A DNA stretch of 18,050 nucleotides from positions 1 through 18,050 of the forward strand of contig CAMLDR010000084.1 in the NCBI GenBank assembly GCA_946478775.1, written 5' to 3'. Source of the DNA: an uncultured Flavobacteriales bacterium (GTDB lineage Bacteria; Bacteroidota; Bacteroidia; Flavobacteriales; Crocinitomicaceae). Within the stretch, counting starts at the first letter, position 1. Every line of letters begins with the position of its first letter. The notes beneath the pieces were generated by a model. That model saw only the letters and a program-made list of their open reading frames with translations, had not been told where the DNA came from and made no database searches. This document shows, one piece after another, positions 6,504 through 13,828 of this stretch. The translations under genes and the position numbers were made by a program.

Positions 6504-7325
6504 ATGAAATTAGGGAACAATTTAAAACTCGTTCGTAAAAGCAAGAAAAAATCACAGGAAGAAGTTGCTTCTGATTTGGGATTGACACGCAGCAGTTATT
6601 CCGGTTACGAAAATGAAATCGCAGAACCGGGAATTGATACGCTGATCGCTTTAAGCCAGTATTACGGAGTTCCTATTGATGCCTTGCTGACCAAAGATTT
6701 TTCCACCTTTACAGAAAGTGACTGGACAACCATCAGTTCCGGCTTATATGCCGATATTAACGGAAAGAACCTGCGCGTTTTAACTTCGCTGGTTGATTCG
6801 GAAGACAATGAACTAATCGAATTGATTCCACAGCAGGCCCGGGCCGGTTACACCACCGGTTACGCAGATCCGGATTACCTGAAAGTTCTCCCGACATTCA
6901 GTTTGCCGTTCTTGTCCAAAAACAGGAAGTACCGTTCTTTTCCAATCATGGGAGATTCCATGCCCCCGGTTGATGAAGGTTCTTACGTTGTTGCTGAATA
7001 CATTCAAAACTGGGGAAGTATTCGCAATGGAACCCCTTGCATTGTTGTCACAAAAGACGATGGAATTGTTTTTAAGATCGCAAACAACTTTATTGAATCC
7101 CAGCAATCATTTGAATTGTGCTCTACCAATCCGTTGTATTTGCCTTATTACGTGAAGGTGAATGACATTGTGGAAATGTGGAAATTCGTCAATTATATTT
7201 CTCCGAGCCTTCCTGAAATGCGCATTGATGATTCAACTCTTACAAGAAGCATCCAGGATTTACAGCGTGAAATAATCGATTTGAAACGAACGTTTACCGG
7301 GGAAGCGAAAAACGCTGCTCAATAA
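6504..7325 (+). CDS. XRE-type HTH / S24 peptidase-like (LexA/CI-like) transcriptional regulator
   Basis: The 273-residue product joins an N-terminal Cro/CI helix-turn-helix (about 2-62, SQEEVASDLGLTRSSYSGYE, which binds DNA) to a C-terminal S24 self-cleavage domain (about 110-235). The nucleophile is Ser152 in MGDSMPP and the general base is Lys191 in VFKIANN. An Ala114-Gly115 pair lies 38 residues before the serine. LexA has the same elements at similar spacing (A84-G85, S119, K156). These residues are seen directly; RecA-stimulated autocleavage is inferred from the family. Residues 247-265 look like a short coiled coil, which LexA lacks. I chose the ATG at 6504 because the TTG at 6495 would leave almost no leader. 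Its 3' end overlaps convergent recQ by 32 bases. It could control SOS genes, itself, or an unlinked prophage or stress regulon. Confidence 0.88.
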   Translation: MKLGNNLKLVRKSKKKSQEEVASDLGLTRSSYSGYENEIAEPGIDTLIALSQYYGVPIDALLTKDFSTFTESDWTTISSGLYADINGKNLRVLTSLVDSEDNELIELIPQQARAGYTTGYADPDYLKVLPTFSLPFLSKNRKYRSFPIMGDSMPPVDEGSYVVAEYIQNWGSIRNGTPCIVVTKDDGIVFKIANNFIESQQSFELCSTNPLYLPYYVKVNDIVEMWKFVNYISPSLPEMRIDDSTLTRSIQDLQREIIDLKRTFTGEAKNAAQ

Positions 7326-9186
7326 AAACAATTCGTTCTTCATTGATCAGTTCCCGTAGTGTGTTTTTGATCTTTGCGGAGAAAGAAGTGTCGAACTGAG
7401 CGATAATTTCAGCCAAACTCATGGGTTTAGCTTGCAGTAAAGCGAGGAGTTCCAATTCAATTCGAGGATGCTTCTCCAATAGGTTTTGTTCCAGGCAATA
7501 ATCACATTTACCGCATGGATTGCTCTTTTGACCGAAATAAGAGATGATGAATTGAGGTCTGCAGTGTTTCTCTTCAATGAATTTCTTCATTACGTTCATC
7601 CGTTCCAAAGCGCGTTCTTTCCGGAAATGATAGACTTCCGGTTTTAATTCCACATAATCGTCTGGAAAGCGTTCGTGAAGAAAAGTAACCATCGGAAGGT
7701 CTGTACGCCAGGTAATATCAATAATTCCGTGCTCTTCCAGGTATTTCAGCTGCCGTTCCAGTTCCTGACTTGAAATCTTCAATCGCTGGCAAATTTCAGA
7801 TTCATCCAGTTCACAGAAAGAATCAAAAACTTCGCTGTGATTTCTGCAGACCCAGGTGATCAAAGGATCCAAAACCGGGTTCTTTAATTGAAAACCATAT
7901 AAGTGTGTATTATCTATGCTAACCTTGATGCGCGAACCTTTCAGTCCTTGTTCGGAGAAAAGAATGCTGCCGTTCATTTCAAGGAGCTTAAATGCAGGAT
8001 AGACTTCCTGCATGTTGAGGTTGAACTTTTTTACAAAATCATTGAATTGCAGTTCATACGACTCGTGCTCACCCGAACCAATAGCAATTTTCAGGTAATT
8101 GCACAATGCCCGGTAGATTAATTTGATCTTTTCCGTACTGGGAAATTGAGCCAATACGCGTTCAGCTATTTCGTTGATATCAATCGGTTCAACAAATGCA
8201 AAAGTTCTCGATTCATTTCCGTCACGTCCCGCTCTTCCGGCTTCCTGGAAATAGGACTCCGGATTATTCGGGATCTCGTAATGTGCTACAAAACGAACAT
8301 TCGGCTTATCGATTCCCATTCCAAAAGCATTGGTAGCAACCATAATAGGTGTTTTCTCCGAAAGCCAATTAGACAATGCAAGACTGCGTTCTTTGGAATT
8401 CATTCCTCCATGGTACATATTTGCTTTGATCTGCCTTGACTGGAGATAGATCATCACATCCTTTACGCTTTTGCGCGTCTGACAATAAACAATTCCCACA
8501 TCGCCCGGATTTTTATTGATCCATTTTGTGATCGCATCCAGCTTATTGGAGACGTGGTAAACCTCATAACTCACATTTGTCCGTTCGAAAGAAGCTTCAA
8601 ATACTTCCGGCTTTTTCAAATTCAGATGTGTAACAATGTCTTCTTTTACTTTTGGGGTGGCAGTTGCCGTTACGGCCATGATAGGCACTTCCGGGTGAAA
8701 TTCTCTCAATTTCGCAACTTCCACGTAAGCCGGTCTGAAATCGTGTCCCCATTCGGAAATACAATGTGCTTCGTCGACCACAAACAAACCTACGTCCATT
8801 TGCTTCACCCGTTCCTGGAACAAACGTGTCTGGATGCGTTCAGGAGAAATGTACAGGAAGTCAAGCCCTCCGAATTTGGCATTGTCCAGCAGGATGTCAA
8901 TTTCCCGAAATGAAAGTCCGCTGGTTAATGCTTTTGCCCGGATTCCTCGTTTTTGCAATTGATTGACCTGGTCTTCCATTAATGCGATAAGCGGCGAAAC
9001 CACAATAGTAATTCCTTCACGGGCAATTCCCGGCACCTGAAAACAAATAGATTTCCCTCCGCCTGTAGGTAAAAGCGCTATCACATCCTTCCCGTAAATG
9101 GCGGCATCAATAATCTCTTCCTGTAAAGGACGAAACTGAGAATAACCCCAATACCTGGAAAGAATTTCTTCGCTCTTTTTTGACAT
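7294..9186 (-). CDS. recQ: RecQ family ATP-dependent DNA helicase
   Basis: A 3'-5' superfamily 2 DNA helicase acting in recombination and replication-fork repair. The 630-residue protein has the RecQ motif 0 (FRPLQEEII, 18-26), Walker A LLPTGGGKS (38-46), DEAH (138-141) followed by the aromatic loop CISEWGHDFRP (142-152), motif III TATATP, and motif VI QEAGRAGRDG (314-323). The zinc site has four cysteines at 542, 558, 561 and 564 (HCRP...CGKCDYC). Unlike E. coli RecQ, where zinc binding follows the helicase core directly, here about 200 residues (roughly 340-540) intervene. They are predicted to hold two winged-helix-like segments. Only a short winged-helix-like tail follows the zinc site, and no HRDC domain is seen. 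The architecture fits RecQ proteins of Bacteroidota. Its end overlaps the convergent regulator gene. It is probably transcribed together with the gene upstream, 39 bases away. Confidence 0.95.
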   Translation of the reverse strand: MSKKSEEILSRYWGYSQFRPLQEEIIDAAIYGKDVIALLPTGGGKSICFQVPGIAREGITIVVSPLIALMEDQVNQLQKRGIRAKALTSGLSFREIDILLDNAKFGGLDFLYISPERIQTRLFQERVKQMDVGLFVVDEAHCISEWGHDFRPAYVEVAKLREFHPEVPIMAVTATATPKVKEDIVTHLNLKKPEVFEASFERTNVSYEVYHVSNKLDAITKWINKNPGDVGIVYCQTRKSVKDVMIYLQSRQIKANMYHGGMNSKERSLALSNWLSEKTPIMVATNAFGMGIDKPNVRFVAHYEIPNNPESYFQEAGRAGRDGNESRTFAFVEPIDINEIAERVLAQFPSTEKIKLIYRALCNYLKIAIGSGEHESYELQFNDFVKKFNLNMQEVYPAFKLLEMNGSILFSEQGLKGSRIKVSIDNTHLYGFQLKNPVLDPLITWVCRNHSEVFDSFCELDESEICQRLKISSQELERQLKYLEEHGIIDITWRTDLPMVTFLHERFPDDYVELKPEVYHFRKERALERMNVMKKFIEEKHCRPQFIISYFGQKSNPCGKCDYCLEQNLLEKHPRIELELLALLQAKPMSLAEIIAQFDTSFSAKIKNTLRELINEERIVFIEQRFSLPR

Positions 9187-9225
9187 ACTTTTAATGAATG
9201 CTTAAAACCTTTTGAACCTGTAAAA

Positions 9226-10386
9226 TTAGGGCTTCAATTGAATTAATTTGCTGTAATATTCCGGTTTTATCAAATCTTTCAATTCCGAATAGGGGACTAC
9301 AGCCCACTCCGGATCCAAGCATGGAGCCATGTAGTGTGAAAACGAAGGATGGAGTTTCAATCCTTCGCTGGTAAATGTGAAACTGCAGTCTGTTGTCCAA
9401 AGTTCTGAGTTGTAGTAATTACAATCGTATCCCAAATCATCTGGGTTAGATTCTGCTTCCGGGTCGAAATACTCAGGGTTAATTTTTGACAAACACGCCA
9501 CAACTTGCTTTTGAAATAATTCTTCTTTACCCGGAAGGAGGTAATCCTCCGAAGCAATTGTTTTATGCGTATCAAAACTAAAGTTAACTCCATAATTGGT
9601 CTCATCCGGATGCGCTCCACCACAATAGTAAGCTGCAAAAACAGAAAAACTCACCAGGTCATTTGAAATAGTGGTTCCATCTGCACTGAAATTATAATCG
9701 GAACCGTAACTGGAATAAGAAGCGCATTCAAGGGCTTGCAGGAACTCCGAAAGGTGAAAGTTTTCCAGGTAAGAATTGGCATCTTTCAGCTTATCAGCTA
9801 CTAATCCCGAATCTATACGAAACAGGCTGATTCCTGTATTTACTTCCGTAAAGTATCGGATTTTAAACCCATTGATCACTCGTGGCTCTCCATCCGCTTT
9901 CAATTTAAAAAGACCAATTTTCACCTTTGTCAGACTACCAATACTATTTTTTTCCTTGATGAGATAAGGATTGGTGCATTTCGGGCTTCCTGTTTCCTTT
10001 GCGGTCAATGGCAGCAGCTTCAATTCGGATGATTTTCCTTTGTTGGTCCAGGTGCCTTCAGGTGCTTTATTCGGCCATTTGAACTTAAAAGTTTCCGGAT
10101 TATCTACTTCCTCTCCAAATGCATCGGTTGTCTTAACAGTAATCAATCCGGCCTTGTAAGTTCCTGAAAAAGAGATGTCAATCAGTTTGTTTTTGTAGAA
10201 ATAATACCCGTCAACAATGCTTCCGTTAACCTCGAATTGCATATAGACCGGATATTTCCCGATTGTCCCGCTAAACGAGTGCGTTTGCCCATAAGTGGAA
10301 TGGAAACCGCAGAAAAACAGTAAAAAGAATAGAAGCTGTGTTTTCTGTAAAAAGCTTTCCAATGAAAGGGTTGTAAGTCTTAGCAT
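9226..10386 (-). CDS. Secreted/periplasmic DUF3298 (RsiV-like) domain protein
   Basis: A predicted exported protein of unknown role. With the start at 10386 it has 386 residues and a plausible signal peptide (hydrophobic core LLFFLLFFCGF, 18-28, cleavage near YG/Q at 33-34). A start 45 bases upstream, at 10431, is in frame but puts 15 extra residues before the signal and lies at the likely promoter. The N-terminal part (35-125) looks like a beta-rich domain of its own. The C-terminal half carries YCGGAHPDETNYGVNF (254-269) and FTSEGLKLHPSFS followed by VPYSELKDLI, which resemble the DUF3298 domain of anti-sigma factor RsiV and related proteins. RsiV binds lysozyme, but no such role can be read here: there is no membrane anchor or sigma factor next to it. 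It may share a transcript with recQ. Confidence 0.75.
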   Translation of the reverse strand: MLRLTTLSLESFLQKTQLLFFLLFFCGFHSTYGQTHSFSGTIGKYPVYMQFEVNGSIVDGYYFYKNKLIDISFSGTYKAGLITVKTTDAFGEEVDNPETFKFKWPNKAPEGTWTNKGKSSELKLLPLTAKETGSPKCTNPYLIKEKNSIGSLTKVKIGLFKLKADGEPRVINGFKIRYFTEVNTGISLFRIDSGLVADKLKDANSYLENFHLSEFLQALECASYSSYGSDYNFSADGTTISNDLVSFSVFAAYYCGGAHPDETNYGVNFSFDTHKTIASEDYLLPGKEELFQKQVVACLSKINPEYFDPEAESNPDDLGYDCNYYNSELWTTDCSFTFTSEGLKLHPSFSHYMAPCLDPEWAVVPYSELKDLIKPEYYSKLIQLKP

Positions 10387-10471
10387 TTGTTTGGATCCAT
10401 TAAAATTCCTTGTTGTTACAAATATTGGCATTACTTCCGATATACTTCATGGAATCGTCAACTAATTTAGG

Positions 10472-10479
10472 TATATTCG
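10472..10479 (+). promoter_or_regulatory. Possible -7 promoter box of ilvE
   Basis: TATATTCG differs from TAnnTTTG at one position and lies 17 bases upstream of the ATG at 10497. The region 10387-10496 separates the divergent DUF3298 and ilvE genes and must hold both promoters. The minus strand has only a degenerate AATATTTG near 10419-10426. Confidence 0.4.
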
Positions 10480-10496
10480 CGTAACTATTAGTCGTT

Positions 10497-11564
10497 ATGA
10501 TATTACAAGACAACATGAAAGTTACTCTTACGCAAGAGTCTAAACTAAATGCTGTTGATTGGGATAATTTACCATTTGGCAAAGTTTTTTCTGATCATAT
10601 GCTGATTATGGATTATAAAGATGGCGCCTGGCAAAATCCTGAGATTAAGCCTTTCGGACCACTTTCCATGCATCCGGCTACCTCTGTAATCCATTACGGG
10701 CAATCAATCTTTGAAGGATTGAAAGCTTATCGAATGGATAATGGAGAAGTGGCTATTTTCAGACCGGACATGAATGCAAAACGATTCGAAGAGTCTTGTG
10801 AGCGTATGTGTATGCCGGTTATTCCTGAAAATGTTTTCGTAGAATTAACACGGAAACTGGTTGAAGTAGAAAGTAACTGGATTCCAAGTAAGGAAGGATA
10901 TTCCCTGTATTTAAGACCGTTCTTATTTGGTACTGATGAATATATCGGAATCAAACCATCTGATACGTATCGCTTTGTGATTTTCGCATGTCCGGTTGGA
11001 GCTTACTACAGCGAACCCGTAAATGTGAAAATTGAAGAGTTCTACACAAGAGCATCGGCTGGTGGAGTAGGAAGAGCTAAAACTGCGGGTAACTATGCAG
11101 CAGCTTTATATCCTGCAAAATTAGGACAGCAAAAGGGATATCATCAGTTGGTCTGGACGGACGGAAAAACACATGAGTATATTGAGGAATCGGGTACCAT
11201 GAATGTGATGTTTGTGATCGATGGAGTATTGATTACTCCTTCCGAAGAAAGCGACACGATCCTAAGAGGTATTACGAAACGATCAGTTGTGGAAATTGCA
11301 AATCTGTGGGGGATGCCCGTGGAAGAGCGTAAAGTTTCCGTTGCAGAGATTGTACAGGCACATAAAGAAGGTCGTTTGACCGAAGCTTTTGGTGCTGGAA
11401 CAGCTGCTACTATTGCACATATTGCTAAAATCGGATACCGGGATGAAGATCTGATTCTTCCCGCGATTGAAACACGTACTTTCTCATTAAAAGTTCATGC
11501 TTATCTGGATGATCTGAAATCAGGAAAAATAGAAGACAGTTTCGGCTGGCTTTTGAAATTATAA
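10497..11564 (+). CDS. ilvE: Branched-chain-amino-acid aminotransferase
   Basis: A cytosolic PLP enzyme that interconverts leucine, isoleucine and valine with their 2-oxo acids using glutamate/2-oxoglutarate. The 355-residue protein is of the fold-type IV, BCAT2-like group, longer than the roughly 310-residue E. coli IlvE. Key features are HYGQSIFEGLKAYR (66-79), YLRPFLFGTDEYIG (138-151), and GRAKTAGNYAAALYP (192-206), where Lys195 is the expected PLP lysine. LVWTDG...EYIEESGTMN (218-235) and TILRGITKRSV, followed by EAFGAGTAA, form the phosphate-binding part of the site. A second ATG six codons downstream (10515) could also serve as start. The gene stands alone: no other ilv or leu gene is nearby, and a strong hairpin follows its stop. 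Confidence 0.95.
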   Translation: MILQDNMKVTLTQESKLNAVDWDNLPFGKVFSDHMLIMDYKDGAWQNPEIKPFGPLSMHPATSVIHYGQSIFEGLKAYRMDNGEVAIFRPDMNAKRFEESCERMCMPVIPENVFVELTRKLVEVESNWIPSKEGYSLYLRPFLFGTDEYIGIKPSDTYRFVIFACPVGAYYSEPVNVKIEEFYTRASAGGVGRAKTAGNYAAALYPAKLGQQKGYHQLVWTDGKTHEYIEESGTMNVMFVIDGVLITPSEESDTILRGITKRSVVEIANLWGMPVEERKVSVAEIVQAHKEGRLTEAFGAGTAATIAHIAKIGYRDEDLILPAIETRTFSLKVHAYLDDLKSGKIEDSFGWLLKL

Positions 11565-11569
11565 AAACA

Positions 11570-11606
11570 AGTAGGGGGCGAAAAATTTTTCGCCCCTACT
11601 GTTTTA
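11570..11606 (+). terminator. Rho-independent terminator of ilvE
   Basis: Five bases after the ilvE stop, AGTAGGGGGCGAAAAA (11570-11585) pairs with TTTTTCGCCCCTACT (11586-11600). Pairing is perfect apart from one bulged G, and GTTTTA follows. The stem is about 15 bp. It is nearly symmetric and could stop transcription from either side. Confidence 0.8.
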
Positions 11607-11665
11607 TCATTACACTGTTTTGTGGAAAAATCAATTTCCCTGCATCTCTACAGAAATTAACAGTC

Positions 11666-13045
11666 ATGAAACCGATTTTACACCTCGCATTCCTGTTTTT
11701 ACTTTCAGTAAATGCATTTGCCCAGACAACTGTTCGGATCATTGCTAAAGACAGGAGCAACGGAGATCCTGTTTCCAGGGTTTTCATTCGTCACTACCAG
11801 AAAGATTCATTAGTCACCTCCCAGTATACTTCACTGAAAGGAACTGCATATTTCCGGGTTTCAACGAAAGAGCCTACCCGATTCGAATTGGGGCACATTG
11901 CGTTTAATCCGCTGGAAGAAATCCCGGCAAAAGTATTTTCAGGAAAACCGTCGGATACATTGACAATCTATGTTCGAATGTATTACTCCAAAGAACGGTT
12001 AATTGAAGAAGTAGTTATCAAACCTATTGGCGCTCCGGATACCATTTTTGAATCCGAGCGGGTTTCCGTAACCGATTTCGAGTTTATGCCTGATAACAAT
12101 TTGCTCCTGTTAACGTACCCGAAAAACCTGAAAAAGGGAACAGAACTGGTCCTTTACGATGGCTTTAATTTGCTGGGTGAGATTCCGCTTCCTGAAAAAG
12201 GACAGGAATTGATCCGCGACTACCGGGGCAATCCACACGTGTTGACGGAAAAGAATGTTTACGGCATCCATCAGAAAAACAGGCAGATCGAGATTGCGCA
12301 AATTGAAAAGAATTATTACATGACCTACATTGCTCCCATTGTAGACACGGCATTTACCAAATATTATTTTTCCAACTTCAATCCGAGCTATCCGGCTTTC
12401 GATTATTTCACATTCGACATCGTAGATTCCAGTTACCGGAAAATTGCCAAAGTTCAGGACGATCTGATGATGGAGCTGTACCGTTCGGAATTCAAATGGG
12501 TGGATGTACGGACAAAGCTGTGGGCGAAAGAAAAAGAGAACGAAACAGGTGTTGATAAAGAGATTTGGGTCGGGATGTATTACTTCACCAATTCAATCTA
12601 TTACAAAGAATTGTACGCTCCCATTTTTGAACGGAATGATTCGGTCTTTCTTTTTGATCACTATAAGAATTTATTGTTCAAATACTCGTTTCAGGGGGAT
12701 ATAATCGACAGTCTTCCCATTTATTATCATTTACAGCCCAAAGAGAACGGATGGAAGAAGCATTTGATCCAGGATTATGAAACGGGGGAGATCTATATTC
12801 ATTATGAAAATGCAGGAAAAGCACAATTGCGGCATTTCGACACGAGTACAGGGAAATTAAGCGCGCCGGTTGAGCTGCACTTTAAATATCCGGAGAATAT
12901 TCAGGTTAAAGGAAACAGTGTTTATTACATTTACCGACCTTTCGAATCGACTCAGAAAAAGTATTTGTACCGGGAAAGATTACCCTTTGAATACAAGTCC
13001 CAAAAGACCAATAAGGGAACACTGGTGGAATTGGTAAAGCCCTAA
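11666..13045 (+). CDS. Secreted protein with carboxypeptidase-regulatory-like domain, function unknown
   Basis: The 459-residue product begins with a clear signal peptide (MKPILHLAFLFLLSVNAFAQ, cleavage after residue 19 or 20), so it is exported to the periplasm or cell surface. Residues 21-118 look like the beta-sandwich carboxypeptidase-regulatory-like domain found at the N-terminus of many Bacteroidota surface proteins: GDPVSRVFIRHYQKDSLVTSQYTS is followed by KGTAYFRV, and the domain ends with EEVVIKP. The remaining 340 residues are not a TonB-dependent barrel. They have repeated aromatic beta segments (LLLLTYPKNL, TELVLYDGFNLLGEIPLP, KNVYGIH, RNDSVFLFDHYKNLLFKYSFQGDII), which suggest a beta-propeller. 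No C-terminal type IX sorting domain is evident. It is probably monocistronic: a terminator precedes it and a convergent region follows. No good -7 box was found in the 101-base gap upstream. Confidence 0.75.
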   Translation: MKPILHLAFLFLLSVNAFAQTTVRIIAKDRSNGDPVSRVFIRHYQKDSLVTSQYTSLKGTAYFRVSTKEPTRFELGHIAFNPLEEIPAKVFSGKPSDTLTIYVRMYYSKERLIEEVVIKPIGAPDTIFESERVSVTDFEFMPDNNLLLLTYPKNLKKGTELVLYDGFNLLGEIPLPEKGQELIRDYRGNPHVLTEKNVYGIHQKNRQIEIAQIEKNYYMTYIAPIVDTAFTKYYFSNFNPSYPAFDYFTFDIVDSSYRKIAKVQDDLMMELYRSEFKWVDVRTKLWAKEKENETGVDKEIWVGMYYFTNSIYYKELYAPIFERNDSVFLFDHYKNLLFKYSFQGDIIDSLPIYYHLQPKENGWKKHLIQDYETGEIYIHYENAGKAQLRHFDTSTGKLSAPVELHFKYPENIQVKGNSVYYIYRPFESTQKKYLYRERLPFEYKSQKTNKGTLVELVKP

Positions 13046-13052
13046 AAGCGTA

Positions 13053-13084
13053 AATGGAGCTAAGACGGGCGTCCTAACTCCATT
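13053..13084. other. Hairpin after the secreted protein gene
   Basis: AATGGAG (13053-13059) pairs with CTCCATT (13078-13084). Inner pairs (TA/TA, GAC/GTC) are interrupted by two mismatches, with a GC-rich loop. No T-tract follows; instead a C/A-rich run with CCTAACCTAACC comes next. It may protect the mRNA 3' end rather than terminate. Confidence 0.4.
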
Positions 13085-13188
13085 CACTAATCAACCTAAC
13101 CTAACCACCTAAATCATAACAAATATACAATAAGTAATTTGAAATGCAAATAAGGAGGCTAAAAAAAAACGGTTTAAAAATCGTTAAA

Positions 13189-13208
13189 AAAATCAATTAA
13201 TTGATTTT
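13189..13208. terminator. 20-bp perfect palindrome, possible bidirectional terminator
   Basis: AAAATCAATT is followed directly by its own reverse complement, in the gap between two convergent genes. A run of A precedes it and TTTT ends it, so both strands would give a U-rich RNA end. The stem is almost pure A/T, hence weak as a terminator. A second perfect pair (GTATTTTA at 13211-13218 with TAAAATAC at 13227-13234) lies beside it, just before the wbqC stop. The rest of the 191-base gap (13046-13236) holds no gene that I can support. Confidence 0.4.
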
Positions 13209-13236
13209 CAGTATTTTAAATTTTGATAAAATACAC

Positions 13237-13824
13237 TTAAATGATTAAAGGTCTTCCCATTGGGCCTTCGCAGAATAGCAAGTCAAGGATAGAAACCCGG
13301 GTATTAAATTGTTTTTCACCGAACAAAACCTGGTTGTATTCCCCCTTCATCCCCAGTTTTTCATAGTCAAAATCCCTGTAATCTTTGGGGTAGGAAACTT
13401 CGTATTCTTCTGTGAAAGTAAAATCAAGCCCCAATTGATAGGTATCTGAAACGAAACGGGTAATTTCCAAATCAAAATCAACCAGGAAACGGTGTTTAGT
13501 AAAGAGCATTTTTTCGATATCGGAAGCATAATGCTCAAAGTAGGGAGCAGAAGCATAAGACGTTTTTAATGCTCGCCAATGGATCAAAGGCCAGTTCTGC
13601 TGATACGAAACCAATACTTCTTTTGTGGCTGTTTTCGAACCGGAAGGTTTCTCCAATGGCATCGTAAGGACCTGAGGCCCCTGCGAACCCAGAATCACTG
13701 TTCTATTCCGGAAAGTCTGCTTCGGTAAATGGTCTGAATATTCAAAAGCAACCTGTTTAAACGCTGCCAGATCCTGGAAATAACGTACACTCCCAAAATA
13801 GGCAATCGGAAAAACAGGAAGCAT
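13237..13824 (-). CDS. WbqC family protein
   Basis: A 195-residue member of the WbqC-like family, found in polysaccharide/O-antigen loci and in flavobacterial core operons; its biochemical role is uncertain. I use the ATG at 13824 (MLPVFPIAYFGSVRYFQDL). The frame stays open upstream to 13926, but that stretch lies inside the 3' end of lepB and has no family resemblance. Conserved features include the N-terminal YFGSVRYF, HLPKQTFRNR (about 32-41) and HWRALKTSYASAPYFEHY (about 82-99), which are characteristic of WbqC proteins. It starts four bases after the lepB stop, so it is the last gene of the parA-to-wbqC operon. Two palindromes follow its stop. Confidence 0.85.
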   Translation of the reverse strand: MLPVFPIAYFGSVRYFQDLAAFKQVAFEYSDHLPKQTFRNRTVILGSQGPQVLTMPLEKPSGSKTATKEVLVSYQQNWPLIHWRALKTSYASAPYFEHYASDIEKMLFTKHRFLVDFDLEITRFVSDTYQLGLDFTFTEEYEVSYPKDYRDFDYEKLGMKGEYNQVLFGEKQFNTRVSILDLLFCEGPMGRPLII

Positions 13825-13828
13825 AATC

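Noticed and set aside
8554..8913. 119-codon open frame on the plus strand opposite recQ
   Set aside because: Antisense to conserved helicase motifs; no start signals, promoter or recognisable protein features.
11586..11665. A -7 promoter box for the secreted protein at 11666
   Set aside because: TTTTG occurs around 11616-11622, but no TA stands at the required distance before it, so no promoter is called.
13155..13163. Shine-Dalgarno-like AAGGAGG in the convergent gap
   Set aside because: No start codon follows within a usable distance and no open frame of meaningful length begins there.
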